A stretch of DNA of 51,914 bases from contig PLZS01000156.1 of assembly GCA_003153555.1 (NCBI GenBank), positions 1,096 through 53,009 on the forward strand, given 5' to 3'. The DNA is from Candidatus Melainabacteria bacterium. GTDB lineage: Bacteria > Cyanobacteriota > Vampirovibrionia > Obscuribacterales > Obscuribacteraceae. The first letter of the stretch is position 1; every line of letters starts with the position of its first letter. A model generated the notes under the pieces. The model worked only from the letters and a program-made list of their open reading frames with translations. It made no database searches and was not told the origin of the DNA. Positions 26,024-33,657 of the stretch are shown here, piece by piece. A program made the position numbers and the translations under genes.

Positions 26024-26191
26024 ATGCTCGTACGGTGGAGATACTTCTTATAGAGACGAACAGAATCGCATTTTGGTCCTTCATTAAACGGTCAGTCGCC
26101 TCAGCTAGATTAGAAGCTGTCAGTGTTTTGGATTTGTAAATTCCTGTAAAATCCACAACGTCATACCCGAACCAACTTGGAAGCGAACCAC

Positions 26192-28168
26192 ATGAGTGCA
26201 ACCATGACCGATGTTATTTGGCAACCCAAGGGCGAATACCTCAATAGCCGCGTCGCAGACTTTATGAATAAGCACGGGCTGAAAGACTGGCAGCAGCTTA
26301 TCAAGAAGTCTTCTGACGACACTGAGTGGTTTTGGCAATCGGCAGTTGAGTACATGGGCTTCCAGTGGAGTCGACCCTACGATCAACTCATGGATCAGTC
26401 AGGTGGATTTCCTTGGACAAAATGGTTCGTCGGCGGTCAGATCAACATCGCCGCAAATTGCTTGGATTGGCAGCTTGAAGCCGGACACAAGTCTGGAGCA
26501 AGAACCAGCGTCGGCAGAGATCACATGGCATTAATTTGGCAGGGCGAAGATGGAGCGACTCGCAAACTAACTTATGGCGAGCTCAACGACATGTCGGGCA
26601 AAGTGGCGGCTGTTTTAACGAAGCTTGGTGTGCAAGCTGGTGATGCGGTTGGCATTTATATGCCGATGGTACCGGAAGTGGTGGCAGTGTTATTCGGCTG
26701 TTTAAAAGTCGGAGCCGTGGCGGTTCCCGTATTCAGTGGCTATGGCGCCCAAGCGTTGGCGGCTCGGATCGAGGATTCCGAGGCAAAGGTTCTGTTCACC
26801 GCGGATTTTGGCAAAAGAAAAGGTAAATTGATCAACATCAAAAATGACGTTGATGAAGCTGCCAAAAAATTGCCTGGGCTAAAGCACGTGGTGGTACTTA
26901 AACACGTCGGCAACTCAATCAACTGGGTGGACGGGCGTGATCTTTGGTTTGATGAAGTTGTTGATGCGGCGGCTCCGGCACCGACCAAAATGGATTTACC
27001 GGCCGAACATCCTTCCATGTATTTGTACACGTCGGGAACAACAGGTAAGCCTAAAGGCTGCGTCCATACTCATGCTGGTGCTTTGGCGCAGATCGCCAAA
27101 GAACTGGGCTTCACGTATGATGTGCGCCCAGACGATGTGTTCTTCTGGGTATCGGATATCGGCTGGATGATGGGTCCATGGGAGATGATCGGTGTCACTT
27201 TTTGGGGCGGCACCATCGTCATTTTTGAAGGAGCACCAACCCATCCAACACCGGATATCTTGTGGCAGATGGTTGAACATCATAAGGTAACAACCCTCGG
27301 TATAAGCCCCACCGCGATCCGTAGCTTACGAACCTTCGGTGATGAGTGGGTGCACAAACATGACTTGAGCACTCTGCGCATGCTCGGCTCAACAGGCGAA
27401 GCTTGGGATGAAGACAGCTACATGTGGTATTTCGACAACGTGGGCGGAAAACGCTGTCCGATCATGAATATTTCGGGCGGAACTGAAATCGTTGGCTGTT
27501 TGCTCATGCCATTGCCCGTGATGCCAATCAAAGCTTGCTCCTTGGGTGGCGCTGGGCTTGGAATGGATGTCGATGTTTTCGATGAAGCTGGAAACAGCAT
27601 CAAGAATGCCATTGGACACTTGGTTTGCAAAAAGCCAGCGCCGTCTATGACCAAGGGATTCCTCAAAGATCCAGATCGATATTTGGAGACGTATTTCAGC
27701 AAATTCCCCGGAGTCTGGTATCACGGAGATTGGGCCAAAGTGGATAACGATGGTGCCTTTTTCTTATTTGGTCGCTCTGATGACACCATTAAAGTTGCTG
27801 GCAAAAGAGTCGGTCCAGGCGAGGTCGAATCAGTCTTGGTAGAGCATACAAAAATAGCAGAGGCTGCTGTAATCGGCGTTCCTCACGAAATAAAGGGCGA
27901 CGCACTGGTTTGTTTTGTGGTTTTAAATCCAAACATTGACGAATCGGCAGAACTGGAAAAGGAACTGAGATACATGGTGGGAGAGCGCCTCGGTGCGGTA
28001 CTCAGACCCGAGATCGTGCATTTCGTCCAGTCATTGCCGAAAACGCGGTCCGGAAAGATTGTTCGTGCAACGATCCGACGTCGTTACCTGGGCGAGCCCG
28101 TCGGTGATCTATCTTCGGTAGAAAATCCTGATGCCCTCGAGTCAATCAAACCATTGGCCGTAAAGTAG
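26192..28168 (+). CDS. AMP-forming acyl-CoA synthetase (acetyl-CoA synthetase-like)
   Basis: The start is the ATG at 26192, with GGAAG 10 nt upstream, giving 658 residues. It has an ACS-type N-terminal cap (FMNKHGLKDWQQLIKKS, WTKWFVGGQINIAANCLD). Next come the P-loop YTSGTTGKPKG, WHGDWA-type YHGDWAKVDNDG, and the hinge and C-terminal lysine motif LPKTRSGKIVRATIRR. The lysine there is the one used in adenylation and is a target of acetylation in ACS enzymes. The reaction is carboxylate + ATP + CoA to acyl-CoA. The length and cap fit short-chain (acetyl, propionyl or related) substrates, but specificity cannot be assigned. Confidence 0.92.
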   Translation: MSATMTDVIWQPKGEYLNSRVADFMNKHGLKDWQQLIKKSSDDTEWFWQSAVEYMGFQWSRPYDQLMDQSGGFPWTKWFVGGQINIAANCLDWQLEAGHKSGARTSVGRDHMALIWQGEDGATRKLTYGELNDMSGKVAAVLTKLGVQAGDAVGIYMPMVPEVVAVLFGCLKVGAVAVPVFSGYGAQALAARIEDSEAKVLFTADFGKRKGKLINIKNDVDEAAKKLPGLKHVVVLKHVGNSINWVDGRDLWFDEVVDAAAPAPTKMDLPAEHPSMYLYTSGTTGKPKGCVHTHAGALAQIAKELGFTYDVRPDDVFFWVSDIGWMMGPWEMIGVTFWGGTIVIFEGAPTHPTPDILWQMVEHHKVTTLGISPTAIRSLRTFGDEWVHKHDLSTLRMLGSTGEAWDEDSYMWYFDNVGGKRCPIMNISGGTEIVGCLLMPLPVMPIKACSLGGAGLGMDVDVFDEAGNSIKNAIGHLVCKKPAPSMTKGFLKDPDRYLETYFSKFPGVWYHGDWAKVDNDGAFFLFGRSDDTIKVAGKRVGPGEVESVLVEHTKIAEAAVIGVPHEIKGDALVCFVVLNPNIDESAELEKELRYMVGERLGAVLRPEIVHFVQSLPKTRSGKIVRATIRRRYLGEPVGDLSSVENPDALESIKPLAVK

Positions 28169-28177
28169 TGACATTAA

Positions 28178-28206
28178 AGGGGTGGGGACATACCCCTATA
28201 CTTTTT
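28178..28206 (+). terminator. Hairpin followed by T-run after the acyl-CoA synthetase gene
   Basis: AGGGGT (28178-28183) pairs with ACCCCT (28192-28197) around an 8-nt loop. The sequence ATAC then TTTTT follows. It begins 10 bp after the stop codon. A similar hairpin sits at the same place ahead of the second 102-nt element, so it may belong to that element instead. Confidence 0.5.
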
Positions 28207-28221
28207 CACTTCGATTAATAT

Positions 28222-28323
28222 GTTAAGCAAAAAAGGCGGAGTTTGCCAAAGCTGGGAAGCCTTGAGCATCATTGGTTTCCGAGATTGGTGAAGTCCGGAA
28301 ACCCTGATGTAACATAGCTTTAC
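28222..28323 (+). ncRNA. Copy A of a repeated 102-nt structured element
   Basis: The element is bounded by GTTAAGC (28222-28228) and GCTTTAC (28317-28323), which form a closing helix with one mismatch. Inside, CATCA-tt-GGTTTCC (28267-28280) pairs with GGAAACC-c-TGATG (28297-28309). A second element of the same length lies at 39902-40003 on the other strand, with the first 20 nt of the region identical (28215-28234). The outer sequences AGGCGGA (28234-28240) and TCCGCCT (28354-28360) could pair as an alternative closing helix. I do not recognise the family. Confidence 0.5.
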
Positions 28324-28575
28324 TTGTGCTGAGACAACAAAAAAGAAGAGGGATCCGCCTGCCATTAATGTACAAAAATCGCCCTCCGCACCTAATACAC
28401 CTTAGTAATTTGATTGAATGACTTCTCTCCAAAGCCCTTGCTTATATTTAATAGGCTTAACCAAGTTGCCCAATGTCATGGGCATTAGGGGATAATCTAA
28501 TCGGGTCGATGCAGCGCTGCCCGCAAGTAGCCTCTCCCCGTGCCCGTCCGATGACCTGGTTCTCAGGAGACAAGA

Positions 28576-29226
28576 ATGAGTACAAATCGAATCGTGTGGT
28601 TGCAAGTTCTGGCAGTTGGAATCGTTCAACTCCAAAGTGCAGCTCTAGCTGAAGAGACATTGCGCGCTGATACGCCACGTCTTGATACCACACCTGTCAC
28701 TAAGCGAGCACCGTTAAGTGGACAAATTAGTGTACGAGCAAAAAATGAGCATGTTGAGACGCACAAGGCAGCGATAGCCAGCCCCGCGCCGACAAAAGTG
28801 GTGAAGGCCGCGCCTCCAAAACCGACTTTAAGCGCATCAGCGAGCAGCTTTAGAGGCGCGCCGATGCAAAGCACTCTAGATCGCAATCGCGACTTGATGC
28901 GCGGTTTCACTCGCGACTTCAACAACTACAATCCTTACGCGATGCGAATTCAGGCTCAGCGACCTAAGTGGACCAATCCCGACGATGCTCCGTACAGATG
29001 GGGACAATGTGGCACCGGCGGATACTATGACACTACCGGCATCTACAAAGGACCAATGGTTTGGGGCGACAAGCTCGCGGCCTTAGGTGGACGCTTCTTT
29101 GACGGCACGCCAGTTCCCAAGGGTGAAGTAAAGATCAATGCCCTCGGTCATATCTGGTGGCAGAATCAACTGTCGAACAATTTCGTCAAACGTGAAGACC
29201 TACGCAAACAGGGCTTCAACGAATAA
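28576..29226 (+). CDS. Secreted protein of unknown function
   Basis: This 216-residue protein has AGGAG seven bases before the ATG. The N-terminus is a signal peptide (RIVWLQVLAVGIVQLQSAALA, cleavage before EETL). A low-complexity Ala/Pro/Lys region follows to about residue 95. A compact C-terminal part is rich in Trp, Gly and Tyr (KWTNPDDAPYRWGQCGTGG, GHIWWQNQL). I do not recognise the domain. Its last 27 nt overlap the 3' end of ftsY on the opposite strand, so the two stop codons are embedded in each other's coding sequence. Confidence 0.65.
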   Translation: MSTNRIVWLQVLAVGIVQLQSAALAEETLRADTPRLDTTPVTKRAPLSGQISVRAKNEHVETHKAAIASPAPTKVVKAAPPKPTLSASASSFRGAPMQSTLDRNRDLMRGFTRDFNNYNPYAMRIQAQRPKWTNPDDAPYRWGQCGTGGYYDTTGIYKGPMVWGDKLAALGGRFFDGTPVPKGEVKINALGHIWWQNQLSNNFVKREDLRKQGFNE

Positions 29227-30252
29227 GTTCGGTTCGAAATCACGCAAGTCGTCCATCTGTTCTCCTAGTCCAATCAATTTGACTGGAATTTTCAGTTCGC
29301 GCGCCACACTGAATACGACACCACCTTTTGCGCTGCCATCAAGTTTGGTCAGGATCACACCAGTCAATGGACAGACTTCTGTGAATACTTTTGCTTGCTG
29401 TAAACCGTTCTGACCGATTGACGCATCTAATACCAAGAGAGCTTCTAGGGGCTGGTCTGCGGCGTGTTTTTCCACAACACCACGAACTTTTTTCAACTCT
29501 GACATTAGATTTGCTTTGTTATGCAACCTGCCTGCGGTGTCGATTACCAACGCATCGTATTTTTCTTCTTTCGCTCTTTGAATTGCCGCAAAAACCACGG
29601 CACCCGGATCAGATCCATCCTGCAAACGAACGATATCTACTCCTGCACGCTCTGCCCAGATCTCCAATTGTGTTTCTGCTGCCGCGCGGAATGTGTCGGC
29701 AGCAGCCATCAGAACGCGCTTACCCTCTTGCTTCAGACGCCAGGACAACTTGCCGATGCTCGTTGTCTTTCCGGTGCCGTTCACGCCAACTACCATGTAG
29801 ATGTTTAACTTGCCTGGAGTGTAATTGAGTTTGCAGCTTGGAATATCGGCAAGCATTGCCGTGAACTCCGCTTTCAAGAAAGACTCCACATCGCGGCTGT
29901 TCCAGCCTTTGGACTTAGCTTCTTTGCGTAGGTGTGAGATCAAAAGTTCTGCAGTCGAGAGACCTAAATCAGCGCGGATCAATTTTTCTTCGATGTCTTC
30001 AAGGTAGTCTTCATCGATGGCGCGCGGCGGAGGCGGTGGCGGGGGTGGCGCCACTGCTTGATTCTGACTGCTGCCAGAGTTTATGCCGGCGTACTCTTGA
30101 ACATTCGCCTCATCCTCAGAACCTCTGTCGACTACAGAGTCGACCACGGCGCTTTTGGTTCTAGCCAGGGCCGTCTTCAGTTTGCCTAAAGTTGAACCCC
30201 ACCAGTTCTTGCCTTGCTGTTGCTGTTCTTGTGCTTCTTGTTCGTCGCTCAT
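29200..30252 (-). CDS. ftsY: Signal recognition particle receptor FtsY
   Basis: This 350-residue protein has a short charged N-terminus with a Pro run (VAPPPPPPPP) followed by the helical N domain (YLEDIEEKLIRADLGLSTAELLI). The GTPase domain shows G1 GVNGTGKTTSIGKL, the insertion box DTFRAAAETQLEIW, DTAGRLHNKANLMSEL, VLDASIGQNG, TKLDGSAKGG and the closing GLGEQMDDLRDFEPNLFVEALF. FtsY binds the SRP-ribosome complex at the inner membrane and drives co-translational targeting. It lies 9 bp downstream of the nusB-like gene on the same strand, forming a small operon. Confidence 0.97.
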   Translation of the reverse strand: MSDEQEAQEQQQQGKNWWGSTLGKLKTALARTKSAVVDSVVDRGSEDEANVQEYAGINSGSSQNQAVAPPPPPPPPRAIDEDYLEDIEEKLIRADLGLSTAELLISHLRKEAKSKGWNSRDVESFLKAEFTAMLADIPSCKLNYTPGKLNIYMVVGVNGTGKTTSIGKLSWRLKQEGKRVLMAAADTFRAAAETQLEIWAERAGVDIVRLQDGSDPGAVVFAAIQRAKEEKYDALVIDTAGRLHNKANLMSELKKVRGVVEKHAADQPLEALLVLDASIGQNGLQQAKVFTEVCPLTGVILTKLDGSAKGGVVFSVARELKIPVKLIGLGEQMDDLRDFEPNLFVEALFA

Positions 30253-30261
30253 AATTCTCGT

Positions 30262-31056
30262 TTAAAGTTTGCTCAAACTCTGATCGTCCACATTGATCTC
30301 TGTCTGCTCACGCTCTCTGAATGTGCCTTTGAGGCGAAAGTGTTTTGCTTCTTCAGATAAATCAGAGAGCACACCATTGATGAATTTGGCCGCTTTCTCG
30401 TCGGCAAATCGATGAGCCAGCTCAACCGCTTCACTGATCGCTACGTTGACTGGCACGTCATCAATGAAGAAAGCCTCTGCGCAAGCCAGTCTCAGGATGT
30501 CGCGATCGATGCTGACCATCCGATCCACATTCCACTTCGCTTTTGCAAATTTGATAAACTCGTCGATTTGGGCGCGATGTTCAACATACACAGTGATGAT
30601 GCGCACCAAAAATTCGCGCACTTCGTTTTTATCATTTTTGGGAACGTAACTTTGCCCGGCGTGCCCGCAGTTTTTGCACTCAACTGTGAGCGGCATTGTT
30701 CCTTCCAGCATAGCTAAATCAGGAACGTCTAGCGCTTCGGCAGCAAAGTTCAAAGCGCGATCCAATTTCTCCACAGCTTCTTTCAATTGACCCGTTGTTA
30801 CCGGGACTGGACGCATCTCATCAATCGCGTCTTTGTTGCGTGGATGATCGAATTCGATGTCTGCCAGTGACTGAGAGCAGTTGAGCAAAAGTGCGTTTGC
30901 ATCAGCTAAGTTTTGTTTTGCGTAATCGCAAAGCATTCTCACTGACTTGGAAACGATCACATCCAGGTCTTGCTTTTCCAGCTTCTCGCGGTCTTTCGGA
31001 AGTTGCGGCATGACAATCACCGCTAATTCTCGTGCTATTCGACGTCCTGTTGCCAC
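30262..31056 (-). CDS. nusB: Transcription antitermination factor NusB (long form)
   Basis: This 264-residue protein starts at GTG (31056), compared with about 140-160 residues for NusB in most bacteria. The N-terminal GRRIARELAVIV and the C-terminal half (VDRMVSIDRDILRLACAEAFFIDDVPVNVAISEAVELAHRF, then KFINGVLSDL) are clear NusB. Between them are about 100 extra residues, including a CKNCGH pair. Cyanobacterial NusB proteins are likewise extended, which fits the proposed lineage. NusB binds boxA RNA with NusE in rRNA antitermination. Confidence 0.9.
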   Translation of the reverse strand: MATGRRIARELAVIVMPQLPKDREKLEKQDLDVIVSKSVRMLCDYAKQNLADANALLLNCSQSLADIEFDHPRNKDAIDEMRPVPVTTGQLKEAVEKLDRALNFAAEALDVPDLAMLEGTMPLTVECKNCGHAGQSYVPKNDKNEVREFLVRIITVYVEHRAQIDEFIKFAKAKWNVDRMVSIDRDILRLACAEAFFIDDVPVNVAISEAVELAHRFADEKAAKFINGVLSDLSEEAKHFRLKGTFREREQTEINVDDQSLSKL

Positions 31057-31216
31057 TTGTTTTTACCGATGAGAGTCCGCGCCACAAGCGATAGTGCTTG
31101 CTTTTTACGAGCCATAGATGTCACATGTTACCATGACGACCTGTTCACGGTAGATTCCTGTCTGAGCGCTTAAAATGTCGCAAAAAGGAAATGTTTGATT
31201 TGACGGTGTCAGATTC

Positions 31217-31780
31217 ATGCGTATAACAGGTGGCGAAGCGAGAGGCCGCTTGGTTCCAGGCCCTGATGGTTTGGCAGTTCGACCGACTGCCTCGAAGATA
31301 AGGCAGGCTTTTTTTAACATTTTGCAAGCAAAAGTTGGCCAATGCGATTTCCTTGATGTCTTCGCCGGCACTGGACTTATGGGGTTGGAAGCTCTTAGCC
31401 GAGGTGCCCACTCTCTAGTCTCGGTAGAGGCGGATCGCCGCATGGTCAAGTCGTTGGAAGAAAGTTTGAAATTACTTGGATTCGAAGCTGAAGTAATAGC
31501 CGGTGATTACAGGCATATTCTTTCAACATTGCCGCCACTCAAATTTGACATCATCTTTGCCGATCCACCTTACAAGACGAATTACCCAGTTGGTGTTGTA
31601 GAAACAGTCGAGCACTACGAATTGTTGAAAGAAGGCGGCGTTCTGGCCATTGAACATGTTCGCGGCTACCGATTCGCTGATCAAGAAGGCGCATTACAGG
31701 TCTACGATCGCCGTCAATATGGGCAGACAGTTCTATCTTTCTTTCGCAATCAAACCGATCAAACTGTTATCCTAGGATAG
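31217..31780 (+). CDS. rsmD: 16S rRNA (guanine966-N2)-methyltransferase RsmD
   Basis: This 187-residue protein has the RsmD opening MRITGGEARGRLV and VRPTASKIRQAFFNIL, SAM motif I FLDVFAGTGLMGLEALSRGA, and the catalytic IIFADPPYK. It methylates G966 of 16S rRNA in the assembled 30S particle. The stop codon lies inside the palindrome TATCCTAGGATA that recurs elsewhere in the window. Confidence 0.95.
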   Translation: MRITGGEARGRLVPGPDGLAVRPTASKIRQAFFNILQAKVGQCDFLDVFAGTGLMGLEALSRGAHSLVSVEADRRMVKSLEESLKLLGFEAEVIAGDYRHILSTLPPLKFDIIFADPPYKTNYPVGVVETVEHYELLKEGGVLAIEHVRGYRFADQEGALQVYDRRQYGQTVLSFFRNQTDQTVILG

Positions 31781-31783
31781 TCT
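31766..31783 (+). promoter_or_regulatory. Copy 2 of the GTTATCCWAGGATAGT motif
   Basis: GTTATCCTAGGATAGTCT, spanning the rsmD stop and lying 82 bp upstream of the MshEN-repeat gene start at 31866 in the same orientation. Together with the base before it, it differs from copy 3 by a single base over 19 nt. Confidence 0.45.
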
Positions 31784-31865
31784 ATGCGCAAGCTGCTCGA
31801 CTCAACCTTGACTAGGTTTAGAGTGATGCTAATTGAGCATGCTGATCGACGGAAAGGGCGATTCT

Positions 31866-33089
31866 ATGTCAGACGAGCAGAAACAGATTCGCATCGGCGA
31901 TCTTTTGATGCAATCTGGAATTTTAACCTCTGACTATATTCGTAATGCTCTTCACAACTTCGAGGAACGTGGATTGCCGATTGGCAAAGTGTTGGTGATG
32001 TCCGGTTATCTGACTGAGCCGCAACTGCGCACAGCTCTAGAAGTTCAGTCTCTGGTCAATGATGGATTGCTTCCGCTAGAGGTCGGCATCGCCGTTTTGC
32101 AGATCGCCCACAAGGAAAAAATTCCACTTGCAGAAGCGCTACAGTTATCGGGTTTTGTCCAACCGGAAGATCAACTGACAAATAAATTGGGACAATTGTT
32201 GGTGTCCGCCAATATTGTCAGCAACAAAGAACTAGACGAAGCACTGCAGACGAACGTTCGAACTGGATTGCCTCTTGGACACATATTCTGTTTTCGTGGA
32301 TTTGTGTCGCAAGCACTAATCTATACTGCTTTGCTTGCTCAACAACTAATACGTCGAGGCATGATTGGTCGAGATCAAGCAATCCAGGGGCTGAGAAAAG
32401 CATCGGAGCGCGAGCGTAATCTGGAAAAAGCGGACGTGAATCGAGGCTTCATCCGCCTGCCCATGAAGCCTTCGTTGAAATTGGGTGAACTCTTTATGGA
32501 GGCTCACATGATCACCGAGCAGCAGCTGCTCGATGCGTTGCACCGTTCACTGATGATGGGCGCCTTCATTGGTGAGGTATTTATCGAGTCCCGCTTGGCT
32601 ACACGAGAAGTCGTTGAGGCTGGCATCGAGATCCAAGAGATGTTGGACAACGGCACACTTACCGCGCCTCTTGCCACTGAAAGTTTGCTGATGGTGCGTG
32701 CCGATAATGTTCCTTTGTATCGAGCTGTTGCTGAAGTGGCGATCTTCAGACAACGAAAAAATAAATCTGTTCAGTTGATGGAAATTCTCACATCATCTGG
32801 TGCGGTGACACTGATCAACGTACCGAACGATATTCAAGAATGTCTGGAAGTTAACTACAATCAAGCTGCAGATGTCTGCAAGCTTTTGCTGCAATACAAT
32901 CTGGTCAATGAAAGAGCACTATACGGCGCCTTGCGAAGCGTGTATTTGATCGACGAAAAGGTGGTCAATTTTCAGCAGGCAATAATGGCATTAGATTTTG
33001 CCTTGCGGGCTAATCTGACTTTCGACGAAGCGATTTTCCAACTTGGTTGGACAACAAGAACGCGCTTGCGAGTGCCCCCGGGAGAATAA
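31866..33089 (+). CDS. Protein made of repeated MshEN/GspE-N-like modules
   Basis: The start is placed at the ATG at 31866, with GGAAAGG 8 nt upstream; 407 residues result. It consists of about four degenerate copies of a module of the form LGxLLxxxxxITxxxLxxAL...GxPLGxxLxxxGxVxxxxLxxAL, for instance RIGDLLMQSGILTSDYIRNAL, KLGQLLVSANIVSNKELDEAL and KLGELFMEAHMITEQQLLDAL. Such modules occur singly or in pairs at the N-terminus of type II secretion and type IV pilus ATPases, where some bind c-di-GMP. No ATPase domain follows here. It may be a c-di-GMP or partner-binding adaptor. Confidence 0.72.
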   Translation: MSDEQKQIRIGDLLMQSGILTSDYIRNALHNFEERGLPIGKVLVMSGYLTEPQLRTALEVQSLVNDGLLPLEVGIAVLQIAHKEKIPLAEALQLSGFVQPEDQLTNKLGQLLVSANIVSNKELDEALQTNVRTGLPLGHIFCFRGFVSQALIYTALLAQQLIRRGMIGRDQAIQGLRKASERERNLEKADVNRGFIRLPMKPSLKLGELFMEAHMITEQQLLDALHRSLMMGAFIGEVFIESRLATREVVEAGIEIQEMLDNGTLTAPLATESLLMVRADNVPLYRAVAEVAIFRQRKNKSVQLMEILTSSGAVTLINVPNDIQECLEVNYNQAADVCKLLLQYNLVNERALYGALRSVYLIDEKVVNFQQAIMALDFALRANLTFDEAIFQLGWTTRTRLRVPPGE

Positions 33090-33103
33090 TTGAAAGTGCC
33101 TGT

Positions 33104-33604
33104 CTAATGATCAGACCCAGTCATTGGCGGTGGACCGATATCTTTTTCAGTGGCCTTTCCATTCGAGATGGCAATCCATCGATGCAATTCTGACAATTTA
33201 AAATCCGAATTCTGCAAAAACTGACCCAAGACTTGAGCATCTGTTTTGGTAATTACAGTTTCTTCCAAAGCCTCATCATCAGCCAGATTGATTATGGTGT
33301 CAAAATACTTGGCGATTAGTTTTAGCATCGCATATTGATCGGCAGAAAATAGATTTGGCTGCGTAAGGGCAGCGGCCATTTCTGCACGAGAGATGCCGTT
33401 GTTGTCAGGATCGAGCGTCGCGAATGAGCGATTGAGCAACTCGATCAGTTGCTGACCAGGAAGCTCTTCTTCTGGGTTACGATAATTTTCTAACGCACGG
33501 TCTTCCATGGTTCCACCAAGCAGCCAGACCACGTCTTTCAGCATGCTGCTGGCAGCGTTTTCTTTATCGTTGTTGTTGTTGTTGTTGTTGTTCGGTCGCG
33601 GCAT
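33104..33604 (-). CDS. Small protein with poly-Asn start and EF-hand-like loop
   Basis: This 166-residue protein starts MPRP followed by eight Asn encoded by (AAC)8. At about residues 60-75 it has SFATLDPDNNGISRAEMAAAL, which resembles a calcium EF-hand (DxDxNGxIxxxE) but lacks one residue of the 12-residue loop. The rest is helical, with no known domain. It faces the end of the MshEN-repeat gene (14 bp) and lies 54 bp downstream of the HD phosphohydrolase on the same strand, so it may be in that operon. Confidence 0.6.
   Translation of the reverse strand: MPRPNNNNNNNNDKENAASSMLKDVVWLLGGTMEDRALENYRNPEEELPGQQLIELLNRSFATLDPDNNGISRAEMAAALTQPNLFSADQYAMLKLIAKYFDTIINLADDEALEETVITKTDAQVLGQFLQNSDFKLSELHRWIAISNGKATEKDIGPPPMTGSDH
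33569..33592. repeat. (GTT)8 trinucleotide repeat
   Basis: Eight GTT units on the + strand, read as poly-Asn in the gene at 33104-33604. A second GTT run at 33706-33732 lies in the C-terminus of the adjacent gene. Confidence 0.85.
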
Positions 33605-33657
33605 TTTTTACTCTGCAAAACTAGTAAATGGATTTAATTGCACTTAGTCTCAAATCT

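Larger units (their letters stand above)
28169..28575. other. 407-bp stretch without a convincing gene
   Basis: This holds the hairpin at 28178-28206, the 102-nt element, and a leader region just before the next gene. In the leader GGGGA (28488-28492) can pair with TCCCC (28535-28539) around an inner CGGG/CCCG stem, or ATTAG/CTAAT (28484-28501) can form instead. AGGAG at 28565-28569 is the ribosome site for the gene at 28576. Short open frames here are not supported by composition. Confidence 0.5.

Noticed and set aside
28222..28323. Integron attC site, from GTTAAGC...GCTTAAC
   Set aside because: attC sites carry RYYYAAC on the left and GTTRRRY on the right. Here the order is the reverse, and there is no integrase or cassette array.
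28232..28365. Cobalamin riboswitch or SRP RNA
   Set aside because: GGTGAAGTCCGGAAACC and GGATCCGCCTGCC resemble short pieces of each family, but the conserved cores (GCCACTGT box, GGAAGCAGCC loop) are absent and the second copy lacks these pieces.
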